Below, piece by piece: positions 7,538 through 15,233 of a stretch of DNA of 52,228 nt; position 1 is the stretch's first letter; every line of letters begins with the position of its first letter. The position numbers and the translations under genes were made by a program. Source of the stretch: JAWLHA01 sp041690535 (GTDB taxonomy: Bacteria; Pseudomonadota; Gammaproteobacteria; Thiohalomonadales; Thiohalomonadaceae); the NCBI GenBank assembly GCA_041690535.1, contig JAWLHA010000029.1, forward strand, positions 1-52,228, given 5' to 3'. The notes below the pieces were generated by a model that was not told the origin of the DNA, ran no database searches, and was given only the letters and a program-made list of their open reading frames with translations.

Positions 7538-8818
7538 ATGCGCAGACACCGCCCGTTCCTCCTTCCCTTCATTGCCGGCATCATGTTGATGATCATCGGC
7601 CTGCAGCAAGCGGCCGCAATGCCCGTCTTTGCCCGTAAGTATGAGATGACCTGCACCGCCTGCCATGCGGCATTTCCCCGGCTGAACGAGTTTGGTGAGC
7701 AGTTCGCCGCGCAGAACATGCGTCTTAGTAACTGGAAGGAGGCGGCCACCACCAAGACCGGCGACCCGCGTTTGGCTCTTCCCGACTCGGTGCCGTTGGC
7801 GCTGCGGGCCCAGGGCTTCACTCAATGGCGCGATGATGCCACCGGCGTGGACGCCAGCGGCACAGAATATGACAGCCGTCTCGACTTCCAGTCGCCTTAT
7901 CTAATCAAGTTGCTTACGAGCGTGCCGCTCTCCGATCACGTCAGCTTCTACGGCTATGGAATCATGGCCGAGAAGGGGGGCAACGGCGAGTTTCTCGTTG
8001 AGGATGCCTGGTTCAGCCATGATGATCTCTTCGGCAGCGGTGCAGGATTGACGCTCGGGCAGTTCCAGGTCTCGGACCTGATGTTCCCGCGCGAAACCCG
8101 TCTCACCTTTCAGGATTTCATGGTCTACCGCATGGCCGGGGTCACCTATGACCGCGGTCTCATCCTCGACCGCGGCTTCGGTTCCATCGACTTTGCGATG
8201 GGTGCGGTCAATGGCAATGGCGTGCAATCCAGCGCCTCGGTCTCCTCACCCGGTTACCGGCGCGCCGACGCGCTGTTCGACAACGACTCCTCCAAGTCAC
8301 TCTTCGCCCGTGTGGGCACCGAGGTCGGCGGTGTCTCCATCGGCCTGTTCGGCCTCACCGGGCGTGAACGTTTCGAGGGCACCCCGGTGGGCACGAGTTT
8401 CGTGGAGAACAGGTGGAACAGCGAAAAGCGGATCGCCGGCCTCGACCTCTCGGGCAAGATCGGCAATAACGTCTACTGGTTCTTCCAGGGACTGCTCAAT
8501 GAGTGGGACGATGTTGTTGAACGCAACAGGACCTACTCCTGGAATGGTATGTTCCTCGGGGTGGACTACGTCCATAGCCCGCAGTGGGCCTACTCCCTGC
8601 TCTACAACCGCACCGACGCAGGCGATCTCGATGGCACCGGCACCGTCTACAACGGGATCGACATGAACAGCCTCACCCTCGCGGCCTCCTACTACTTCAT
8701 GACCAATGTGAAGCTGATCGTCGAGGGCAATATCGACCTGCTCGATACCGACAACGAGCCCAATGGTCACAACGGTACCGACAATTACCTGCTGCTCGGT
8801 TTCGACGCTGCGTTTTGA
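7538..8818 (+). CDS. fused monohaem cytochrome c - outer-membrane porin (Cyc2-like)
   Basis: A 426-residue protein with a signal peptide (cleavage near QQAAA, residue 27), then immediately PVFARKYEMTCTACHAAFP with one haem c motif CTACH (39-43) and the following PRLNEFGEQF. The remaining 340 residues alternate polar and aromatic segments as in a beta barrel and end YLLLGFDAAF, with the terminal Phe typical of BAM substrates. This arrangement of one haem at the mouth of a porin is that of Cyc2, the Fe(II) oxidase of iron oxidisers, and of less characterised fused cytochrome-porins. It should conduct electrons across the outer membrane. The donor or acceptor (Fe(II), sulfur, mineral) is not deducible. 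AAGAAGAAG precedes the ATG. No other electron-transfer gene is adjacent. Confidence 0.8.
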   Translation: MRRHRPFLLPFIAGIMLMIIGLQQAAAMPVFARKYEMTCTACHAAFPRLNEFGEQFAAQNMRLSNWKEAATTKTGDPRLALPDSVPLALRAQGFTQWRDDATGVDASGTEYDSRLDFQSPYLIKLLTSVPLSDHVSFYGYGIMAEKGGNGEFLVEDAWFSHDDLFGSGAGLTLGQFQVSDLMFPRETRLTFQDFMVYRMAGVTYDRGLILDRGFGSIDFAMGAVNGNGVQSSASVSSPGYRRADALFDNDSSKSLFARVGTEVGGVSIGLFGLTGRERFEGTPVGTSFVENRWNSEKRIAGLDLSGKIGNNVYWFFQGLLNEWDDVVERNRTYSWNGMFLGVDYVHSPQWAYSLLYNRTDAGDLDGTGTVYNGIDMNSLTLAASYYFMTNVKLIVEGNIDLLDTDNEPNGHNGTDNYLLLGFDAAF

Positions 8819-9301
8819 TTTTCCTTGTTGCACACGGCACGCCAGCGCGAAGCGATGGCTTCGACTGGGGGGCGGGGGGCTCACGCGCCGTGCACCGACA
8901 GCCGTAGGATGGGCCGAGGTGCGGCCCATCACAACCTTTGAGCAACCTGCGGTAAGGCTTTCATTGTGCACGCATAATGAAAGCTTTCACCCCCCGCGCG
9001 GGAGGCGGATGGCCTTTGCGGAGTTCGGCGACCGCAGGGTGAACCCCTGATCTCCTGCCACAACATCCCCGGTTCCCGGCTCCAGGGCATGTCGATTGCC
9101 GTCGTGCGGTCGACGGTTGCGGCCCAGGGCTGCTTACGTCCCGAGTACCTGTGGTTCCAAACCCTCCTGAATGGCTGTCGCTGACCGCCCTGCCCGTGGA
9201 CATTCGAACCCGGTGCGGTTCGACAAATTCATGATCACGTCCATGTTTATAAGGACAGGTGCAGCGGCAAACCCGTGAATCCGCAGCCGGGAAGGGTGAT
9301 C
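8819..9301. other. intergenic region with small hairpins, no gene seen
   Basis: It contains a 9-bp inverted repeat GCTTTCATT (8957-8965) / AATGAAAGC (8976-8984) and a GATGGGCCGAGGTGCGGCCCATC palindrome core near 8907-8930. Neither has a T-run. The promoter of the chemosensory operon should lie at the right end; I do not recognise a sigma-28 or sigma-54 site there. Confidence 0.5.
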
Positions 9302-9739
9302 ATGTTGCTGGTGGTATTTCAGGTCGGCGATCAACGCTATGCCCTCCATCTCGAGGTCGTCGAGCGGGTCGTTCGGGCGGTGGAGGTCTCGGTGCTGGCA
9401 GGCGCCCCCAAAGGGGTGGTGGGTGTTGTCAATGTGTTCGGGCGCATCTTGCCCGTGCTCGACCCGCGTGGCCCCCTTGGCGTGCCGGAGAAGGCGATGG
9501 CGATCACCGACCAGTTCATTATCTCGTACCTGCCCGGACAGGCCGTGGTGTTATGGGTCGATAGCGTCGATGGGGTGATCGACTACCCTGAGGGAGAAGT
9601 GACGCAAGCCAAGGAGATCCTCGCCGGCATCGGCGGGGTGGAGGGTGTGGCCAAACTGGAGCAGGGTATCGTGTTCATCGAGGAACTGAGCAAGCTCTAC
9701 GGGCGTATGGCCGGGCGGCTGGAGGCGCTCGATAGCTAA
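9302..9739 (+). CDS. CheW-like coupling protein (WspB position)
   Basis: A 145-residue CheW domain protein: LLVVFQVGDQRYALHL, VVNVFGRILPVLDPR and VVLWVDSVDGVIDYP follow the standard CheW strands. It links the chemoreceptor to CheA in a signalling array. ATG 9302 is preferred over GTG 9275 because GGGAAGGG lies five bases upstream of it. It is the first gene of the operon and is followed three bases later by the CheR-type gene, the order wspB-wspC in Wsp clusters. Confidence 0.9.
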   Translation: MLLVVFQVGDQRYALHLEVVERVVRAVEVSVLAGAPKGVVGVVNVFGRILPVLDPRGPLGVPEKAMAITDQFIISYLPGQAVVLWVDSVDGVIDYPEGEVTQAKEILAGIGGVEGVAKLEQGIVFIEELSKLYGRMAGRLEALDS

Positions 9740-9742
9740 GGC

Positions 9743-11218
9743 ATGGATACGGTGGCCTCCAAACCATGGCTCGACCAGTTTGGGGAATTCATCGCCAACC
9801 ACCTGGGGCTCGACTTTTCCGGGATGCGGCGGCGCGATTTGGAACGCGGTTTGGCCGCGGCGGCCCGCGAGTTCGGTTTCGACGACATGCGGGCCTGTGT
9901 CGATTGGCTGACCGCCACGGCGCCGAGCCAGTCACAAATCGAGGTCTTGGCACACCACCTCACGGTCGCGGAGACCTACTTTCTCCGCGAACCACGCGTG
10001 TTCGAAGCATTGGAGCGGCAGATCCTCCCGGAGTTGATTGCCTCGCGCCAAGGCTCGGACCGCCGGCTGCGTTTTTGGAGCGCCGGCTGTGCGACGGGCG
10101 AGGAACCCTACTCCCTGGCGTTCATACTCTCCCGCGTGTTGCCCGACTGGCAAGGTTGGAACATCACCATCCTTGGAACGGACATCAGCAGCCAGGCGTT
10201 GCGCAAGGCGACTGAAGGCGTCTACGGCGAGTGGTCCTTCCGCGGTACCCCGCCCTGGGTGAAGGAGCACTGCTTCCGGCAGCGCCGGGACGGCCGCTAT
10301 GAGGTGCTGCCACGGTTCAAGAATGCGGTGACGTTTGCCTTCCACAACCTGGCCGAGGAGACCTACCCGTCCGTCTACAACAACACCAATGCCATGGATG
10401 TCATCCTCTGCAGTAATGTGCTGATGTATTTCACGCCTGAAGCCCGAGCGCAGGCGGGCGAGCGCTTCTTTCGGTCGCTGGTGGACGGCGGATATCTGGC
10501 CGTCAGCAGCGCCGAGGCGACACCGGCACAGTTCCCCCGGTTCGAGCCGGTGAGGCCCGCCGGCACCCTGATGTTTCGCCGCTCCCGGGCGGTTGTCACC
10601 GCCCTCGAGCCGGCGATCTGGGCGCCGCCTGCGCCTATCGTCCCTGCCCCACCCGCGCCTGCGCCGCCTTTGCCGAAGGCCCCTCGCCCCCAGCCACCGG
10701 CCCGGCCGACGCCAAAGGCGGCACCTGCGCCGCGACGCGAGCTCTACGACGAGGCGCTCGCCTTGTACGAGCGGGGGCACTATCCGGCCGTCATAGAGAC
10801 ACTGCGCTCCCTCCATGAATCCCGCGCCTACGCACTCCTGGCGAGGGCCCATGCGGGCCAGGGGGAGCTGGATGAGGCGCTTGAGTCGTGCGAGCGGGCG
10901 ATCACCGCGGAAAAGGTGAATCCTGTTTACCACTACCTGCAAGCCTCCATCCTCACGGAGTTGGATCGGCGAGAGAAAGCGGTGGACGCTTTGAAACGTG
11001 CCCTTTACCTCGACCCTGGTTTCGCGGTGGCCCATGTCGCCTTGGCCAACCTGTTACAGCAGATGGGGAAGACGGAGGAGGCCGGACGACATTTCCGCAA
11101 CGCCCTCGCCGCGCTGAAAGATTATCCACGTGACGCGCCGGTGCCCAATGCGGAGGGACTCACGGCCGGCCGGCTGCGGGAGGCTGTTCAGGCCATGTGG
11201 CAGGAGGCCAAGCCATGA
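9743..11218 (+). CDS. CheR methyltransferase with C-terminal TPRs (WspC-like)
   Basis: A 491-residue protein. Residues 1-70 are the CheR N-terminal helical domain. The SAM-binding core follows: LRFWSAGCATGEEPYSLAF (about 107-125), ILGTDISSQAL, and MDVILCSNVLMYFTPEA. After a proline/alanine-rich linker (about 285-330) come three TPR-like repeats (ALALYERGHYPAVIETL, ALESCERAITAEKVNPVYHY, ALKRALYLDPGFAVAHVALA). It methylates glutamates of the cognate receptor. TPR-bearing CheR is characteristic of WspC and other alternative-function systems, where the TPRs replace pentapeptide tethering; the receptor here indeed has no CheR-binding pentapeptide. The stop overlaps the next gene by ATGA. Confidence 0.92.
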   Translation: MDTVASKPWLDQFGEFIANHLGLDFSGMRRRDLERGLAAAAREFGFDDMRACVDWLTATAPSQSQIEVLAHHLTVAETYFLREPRVFEALERQILPELIASRQGSDRRLRFWSAGCATGEEPYSLAFILSRVLPDWQGWNITILGTDISSQALRKATEGVYGEWSFRGTPPWVKEHCFRQRRDGRYEVLPRFKNAVTFAFHNLAEETYPSVYNNTNAMDVILCSNVLMYFTPEARAQAGERFFRSLVDGGYLAVSSAEATPAQFPRFEPVRPAGTLMFRRSRAVVTALEPAIWAPPAPIVPAPPAPAPPLPKAPRPQPPARPTPKAAPAPRRELYDEALALYERGHYPAVIETLRSLHESRAYALLARAHAGQGELDEALESCERAITAEKVNPVYHYLQASILTELDRREKAVDALKRALYLDPGFAVAHVALANLLQQMGKTEEAGRHFRNALAALKDYPRDAPVPNAEGLTAGRLREAVQAMWQEAKP

Positions 11219-11835
11219 CTCCCAGCGGACCCACGGCCCCCCTTGACTGGGCCGAGGTGCGCCGGCGGGTCGAGGCTGCCCGACAGGCAATGGAGCGAGG
11301 ATGGAGTGCCTCGCCCGAAGAGACACGGCGCATCCTGAGGAAGCGCGCGCAGGCGCTCGCCGTCGAAACCCTCGAAGCGGCGGCCGGCCCGGCGCCCACG
11401 AAATGGGTCACCTTCCTGCTGGCCGATGAGACCTACGGCATCGAGCTGTCGTTCGTGCGCGAGGTCTCGATGCTGCATGCCTTGACCCCGCTGCCGTGCA
11501 CGCCGCCGTTTGTGCTCGGTCTGGCCAACGTGCGCGGCCAGACCCTCTCCATCCTCGACCTGCGCAAGTTCTTCGAGTTGCCTGCGGGGGAGGCCAACCC
11601 GCAGAACCGGCTCATCATCCTCCAGTGGGGTGAGATGGAACTGGCCCTCATCACCGATGCGATCGTGGGGGTACGTGCAATGCACCCCCACGAGCTCCGG
11701 CCGGCCCCCCCCACCCTCACTGGGGTACGGGAGGCTTACCTGAAGGGGGTCACGACCGAACAGTTGGTGCTGCTGGACGGGGAGAGGCTCCTTTCGGACC
11801 GGAAGATCGTGGTCGACGAGCACGTGGAGCCCTGA
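11215..11835 (+). CDS. CheW-like coupling protein with N-terminal extension (WspD-like)
   Basis: 206 residues. The first 65 form a charged helical extension (RVEAARQAMERGW, RILRKRAQALAVE) and residues 66-200 are a CheW domain (KWVTFLLADETYGIEL, VLGLANVRGQTLSILDLRKF, LALITDAIVGVRAM). WspD of Pseudomonas is likewise a long second CheW. The ATG at 11215 overlaps the cheR stop (ATGA), and GGAGG lies just upstream inside cheR, so translation is coupled. A second CheW suggests two classes of coupling positions in the array. Confidence 0.9.
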   Translation: MTPSGPTAPLDWAEVRRRVEAARQAMERGWSASPEETRRILRKRAQALAVETLEAAAGPAPTKWVTFLLADETYGIELSFVREVSMLHALTPLPCTPPFVLGLANVRGQTLSILDLRKFFELPAGEANPQNRLIILQWGEMELALITDAIVGVRAMHPHELRPAPPTLTGVREAYLKGVTTEQLVLLDGERLLSDRKIVVDEHVEP

Positions 11836-11889
11836 ATGAGTGTTGCGAGCCGCAAGACAAGTGCAGGAGCGGCGCCCAATCGAGCACTC

Positions 11890-11926
11890 GGCCCGGGAGC
11901 GGGCCTCCTGCGGAGAGCTCCGGGCC
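11890..11926 (+). terminator. GC-rich hairpin between cheW2 and the receptor gene
   Basis: GGCCCGGGAGC (11890-11900) pairs with GCTCCGGGCC (11917-11926) with one bulge. It lies in the 198-bp gap before the receptor. There is no T-run, so it may be an attenuating or mRNA-stabilising hairpin within the operon rather than a full terminator. Confidence 0.35.
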
Positions 11927-12033
11927 TGCTTCTGTCGACCTCCGCTTCAAGTCTGTAGCGAGGTTCGGAACTGCGATATAGCCAGCCAACCGAAACGCCC
12001 CCGCGCCGAGGTGGGCAGAAGGGAGATCGAAGC

Positions 12034-15000
12034 ATGAGATGGCTGAAACGCATTCTGCAGTCGAACAAGGAGGAGTCGTATGCCCGCAGCCTCATCGAGG
12101 CCAGTCTCGACCCGCTGGTGACCGTCAATGCGCAGGGGAAGATCACCGACGTAAACCATGCCATGGAGCAGGTCACCGGTGTTTCCCGCGAGAACCTCGT
12201 CGGCACGGAGGTGGCCATCTACTTCACCGAACCCGACAAGGCGCGCGCCGGCTATCAAGGAACGTTCGAAAAGGGTGCGATTACCGACTATCCGCTCACC
12301 ATCCGGCACAAGGATGGGCGACTCACGGATGTGCTGTACAACGCCACCGTCTATCGTGACGCACGGGGCGTTGTGCAGGGCGTCTTCGCCGCGGCGCGGG
12401 ACATCACCGAAGCGAAGCGCGCCAATCTCCTCGACAACATTCTCCAGAGCGCCACTCGGTACGCCATCGTCGGCATCGACCTCGATCGCCGCGTTCTCTC
12501 CTGGAACGAGGGGGCGCGGCGAAACTACGGCTACTCCGCAGGGGAGGTCATCGGCAGGGAGTCGAGCATGTTGCACGCCCCCGAGGACATCGCCTCGGGC
12601 GCAGTGGAACGCCTGATGGCCACGGCCTATGCCACGGGAGTGGCCGAGGGTGAGTTCGAGCGCGTACGCAAGGATGGCACCCGATTCCTGGCCAGCGTGG
12701 TGATCACGCGGCGTAACGACCCCTCCGGCCGGCCCATCGGCTACCTGCTCATGAGCAGCGACATCTCGGAACAGAAGCAGGCAGAAGAGAAACTGCGTTA
12801 TGCCTCCTACTACGCCCGCAGCCTCATCGAGACCAGCCTCGACCCGCTGGTGACCGTCAGCCCCGAGATGAAGTTCACCGACTTGAACCACGCCATGGAG
12901 GAGGCCATCGGCCTTCCCCGCGATCGGCTCATCGGCACTGAAGCGGCCGACTACTTCACCGAGCCGGAGCAGGTCCGAGCGGGCATTCGTCAGGTGTTCG
13001 CCCAAGGGTTCGTGCGGGACTACCCGCTGGTCATCCGCCATACCTCCGGCAAGCTGATCCCGGTGCTCTACAACGCCAGCATCTACCGCAACGAAAAAGG
13101 GGAAATGGCCGGACTCGTCGCCGTCGCCCGGGATGTGACCGAACGCAAGAAGCTGGAGACGGGGCTGGCGCAGGCGGCCGCCTACGCCCGCAGCCTCATC
13201 GAGACGACCCTCGACCCGTTTGTGGTCGTCGACACCGAGATGAAGTTCACCGATTTGAACCACGCCATGGAGGAAGCCACCGGCCTTCCCCGCGATCGGC
13301 TCATCGGCACCGAGGCCGCCCAATACTTCACCGAGCCGGAGCAGGTCCGGGTAGGCATCCGTCAGGTGATGACCCAAGGGTTCGTGCGGGACTACCCGCT
13401 GGTCATTCGCCATACCTCTGGCCGGGTGCTCCCTGTGCTCTACAACGCCAGCATCTACCGCAATGAGCAGGGCGAGGTGGCCGGGCTGGTCGCCGCCGCC
13501 CGCGACGTGACCGAGCGCAAGAAGTTGGAGACGGGGTTGGCGCAGGCGGCCGCCTACGCCCGCAGTCTCATCGAGACAAGCCTCGACCCTCTGGTGGTGG
13601 TCGACACCGACATGAAGTTCACCGACATGAACGAGGCCATGGAACAGGCCACCGGCATTCCCCGCGAGCGGCTCATCGGCACTGAGGCTGCCATCTACTT
13701 CACCGAGCCGGAGCAGGTGCGGGCGGGCATCGGCCAGGTTTTCACCCAGGGGTTCGTGCGGGACTACCCGCTCACGATCCGCCATACCTCTGGCAAGCTG
13801 ATCCCCGTGCTCTACAACGCCAGTGTCTACCGCAATGAGAAGGGGGAGGTGGCCGGTCTCTTTGCCGCCGCCCGGGACGTGACCGAACTGAAGAAGTTGG
13901 AAAAGGGGCTGGCGCAGGCGGCCACCTACGCCCGCAACCTCATCGAGGCAAGCCTCGACCCCTTTGTGGTGGTCAGCCCCGAGGCGAAGATCACCGATGT
14001 GAACGAAGCCATGGAGCAGGTCACCGGCCTTGCGCGCGAGCGACTCATCGGCACGGACCTGGCCGACTACTTCACCGAGCCGGAGAAGGCCCGGCAAGGC
14101 GCCCGCAAGGTTCTGGCCCAGGGGTTCCTGCGAGACTTCCCTCTCTCCATCAGCCATACCTCAGGCCGGGTGACCGATGTGGTCTACAACGCCAGTCTCT
14201 ACCGCAACGAAAAGGGGGAGGTGGCCGGACTGTTCGCCGCCGGCCGGGACGTCACCGAGCGCAAGAAGCTGGAGCAAGCGCTCCAGGATCGATCGCTGCG
14301 CCTCGAGCAGGTGCTGCAGGAGGCGCGGGAGGCAGTCAATGTCCTCTCCACCTCCGCCAGCGAGATCCTCACGGTCATCAGTCAACTCGCCGCCGGGGCC
14401 ACCGAGGCGGCGGCCGCCGTGAGCGAGACCACCACCACCGTGGAGGAGGTGCGTCAGACGGCACAGCTTGCCAACGAAAAATCCAGGGACATCGCAGGGG
14501 CGGCACAGAATGCCGCCCAGGTGCTCCAGTCCGGCCAGAAGAACGTGGAGGCGGCAGTGACGGAGATGAATCGCATCCGGGATCAGATGGGGGCCATCGC
14601 GCGGACCATCGTGACGCTCTCGGAGCAGAGTCAGGCCATCGGCGAGATCACCGGCTCGGTCAACGAGCTGGCCGAGCAGTCCAATCTGCTGGCGGTCAAC
14701 GCGGCCATCGAGGCGGCAAAGGCGGGCGAGCAGGGCAAGGGCTTTGGGGTGGTGGCCCAGGAGATCCGCAGCCTTGCCGAGCAGTCAAAGCAGGCGACCA
14801 CCCAGGTCCGCGCCCTGCTCGCCGAAGTGCAGAAGGCCATCAGCAATGCAGTGATGGCCACCGAGCAGACGGACAAGGTGGTCGACAGCGGGGTGGCCCA
14901 GTCCCGGCAGGCGGGCGAATCCATTGGCGTCGCGGTCGATGCCACGGTGGAGGTGGCCCGCACCTCCAGCCAGATCGTGGCCACCAGTCAGCAGCAGCTG

Positions 15001-15153
15001 ACCGGTGTGGACCAGGTGGCCGTGGCGATGGAGAACATCAACCAGACGAGCGTGCAGAACGCCCAGAGCACCAAGCAGGTGGAGACCGTCGCCCGCAACC
15101 TGCACGAACTCAGTCAGAAGCTGAAGTCGTTGGTGGCGCAATACCAAGGGTAG
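12034..15153 (+). CDS. soluble methyl-accepting chemoreceptor with six PAS domains (WspA position)
   Basis: 1039 residues with no transmembrane segment, no HAMP and no signal peptide, so it is cytoplasmic. There are six PAS domains at about 16-129, 130-258, 259-382, 383-506, 507-630 and 631-745. All except the second are close copies with the pattern DP(L/F)V.V, YFTEPE, IRHTSG, LYNAS.YRNE, ARDVTE. PAS2 is unrelated in detail (GIDLDRRVLSWNEGARRNYG). The signalling domain follows (about 750-1039) with hairpin tip SNLLAVNAAIEAAKAGEQGKG and FGVVAQEIRSLAEQS. It ends LVAQYQG, with no CheR-binding pentapeptide. AGAAGGGAG precedes the ATG. In Wsp clusters this slot is a membrane receptor, so this cluster senses something inside the cell. 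The ligand or cofactor of the PAS domains is unknown. Confidence 0.93.
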   Translation: MRWLKRILQSNKEESYARSLIEASLDPLVTVNAQGKITDVNHAMEQVTGVSRENLVGTEVAIYFTEPDKARAGYQGTFEKGAITDYPLTIRHKDGRLTDVLYNATVYRDARGVVQGVFAAARDITEAKRANLLDNILQSATRYAIVGIDLDRRVLSWNEGARRNYGYSAGEVIGRESSMLHAPEDIASGAVERLMATAYATGVAEGEFERVRKDGTRFLASVVITRRNDPSGRPIGYLLMSSDISEQKQAEEKLRYASYYARSLIETSLDPLVTVSPEMKFTDLNHAMEEAIGLPRDRLIGTEAADYFTEPEQVRAGIRQVFAQGFVRDYPLVIRHTSGKLIPVLYNASIYRNEKGEMAGLVAVARDVTERKKLETGLAQAAAYARSLIETTLDPFVVVDTEMKFTDLNHAMEEATGLPRDRLIGTEAAQYFTEPEQVRVGIRQVMTQGFVRDYPLVIRHTSGRVLPVLYNASIYRNEQGEVAGLVAAARDVTERKKLETGLAQAAAYARSLIETSLDPLVVVDTDMKFTDMNEAMEQATGIPRERLIGTEAAIYFTEPEQVRAGIGQVFTQGFVRDYPLTIRHTSGKLIPVLYNASVYRNEKGEVAGLFAAARDVTELKKLEKGLAQAATYARNLIEASLDPFVVVSPEAKITDVNEAMEQVTGLARERLIGTDLADYFTEPEKARQGARKVLAQGFLRDFPLSISHTSGRVTDVVYNASLYRNEKGEVAGLFAAGRDVTERKKLEQALQDRSLRLEQVLQEAREAVNVLSTSASEILTVISQLAAGATEAAAAVSETTTTVEEVRQTAQLANEKSRDIAGAAQNAAQVLQSGQKNVEAAVTEMNRIRDQMGAIARTIVTLSEQSQAIGEITGSVNELAEQSNLLAVNAAIEAAKAGEQGKGFGVVAQEIRSLAEQSKQATTQVRALLAEVQKAISNAVMATEQTDKVVDSGVAQSRQAGESIGVAVDATVEVARTSSQIVATSQQQLTGVDQVAVAMENINQTSVQNAQSTKQVETVARNLHELSQKLKSLVAQYQG
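12808..14265 (+). repeat. tandem 372-bp repeats encoding PAS3-PAS6
   Basis: The same DNA phrase (TACGCCCGCA.CCTCATCGAG) restarts at about 12810, 13182, 13554 and 13926, an exact 372-bp (124-codon) period. Neighbouring units are clearly similar at the nucleotide level as well as in protein, including shared silent positions. PAS1 (12079 on) is a more distant member. This indicates recent in-frame amplification. Confidence 0.85.
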
Positions 15154-15233
15154 TTCAATGGCATCATGAACTGACACCACTCTTGTATTGAGCAGGTCGA
15201 CGGGGGCATGCCACAGAACCTTGGAACGTGACT

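Noticed and set aside
9275..9301. GTG 9275 as start of the first cheW
   Set aside because: Ribosome-site-like bases are too far upstream; ATG 9302 has GGGAAGGG at good spacing and begins just before the CheW fold.
11947..14157. Open frame of 736 codons on the minus strand
   Set aside because: It lies wholly opposite the PAS-repeat receptor, repeats with the same 372-bp period, and encodes a His/Gly/Asp-rich protein typical of the antisense of GC-rich genes. No ribosome site or family match.
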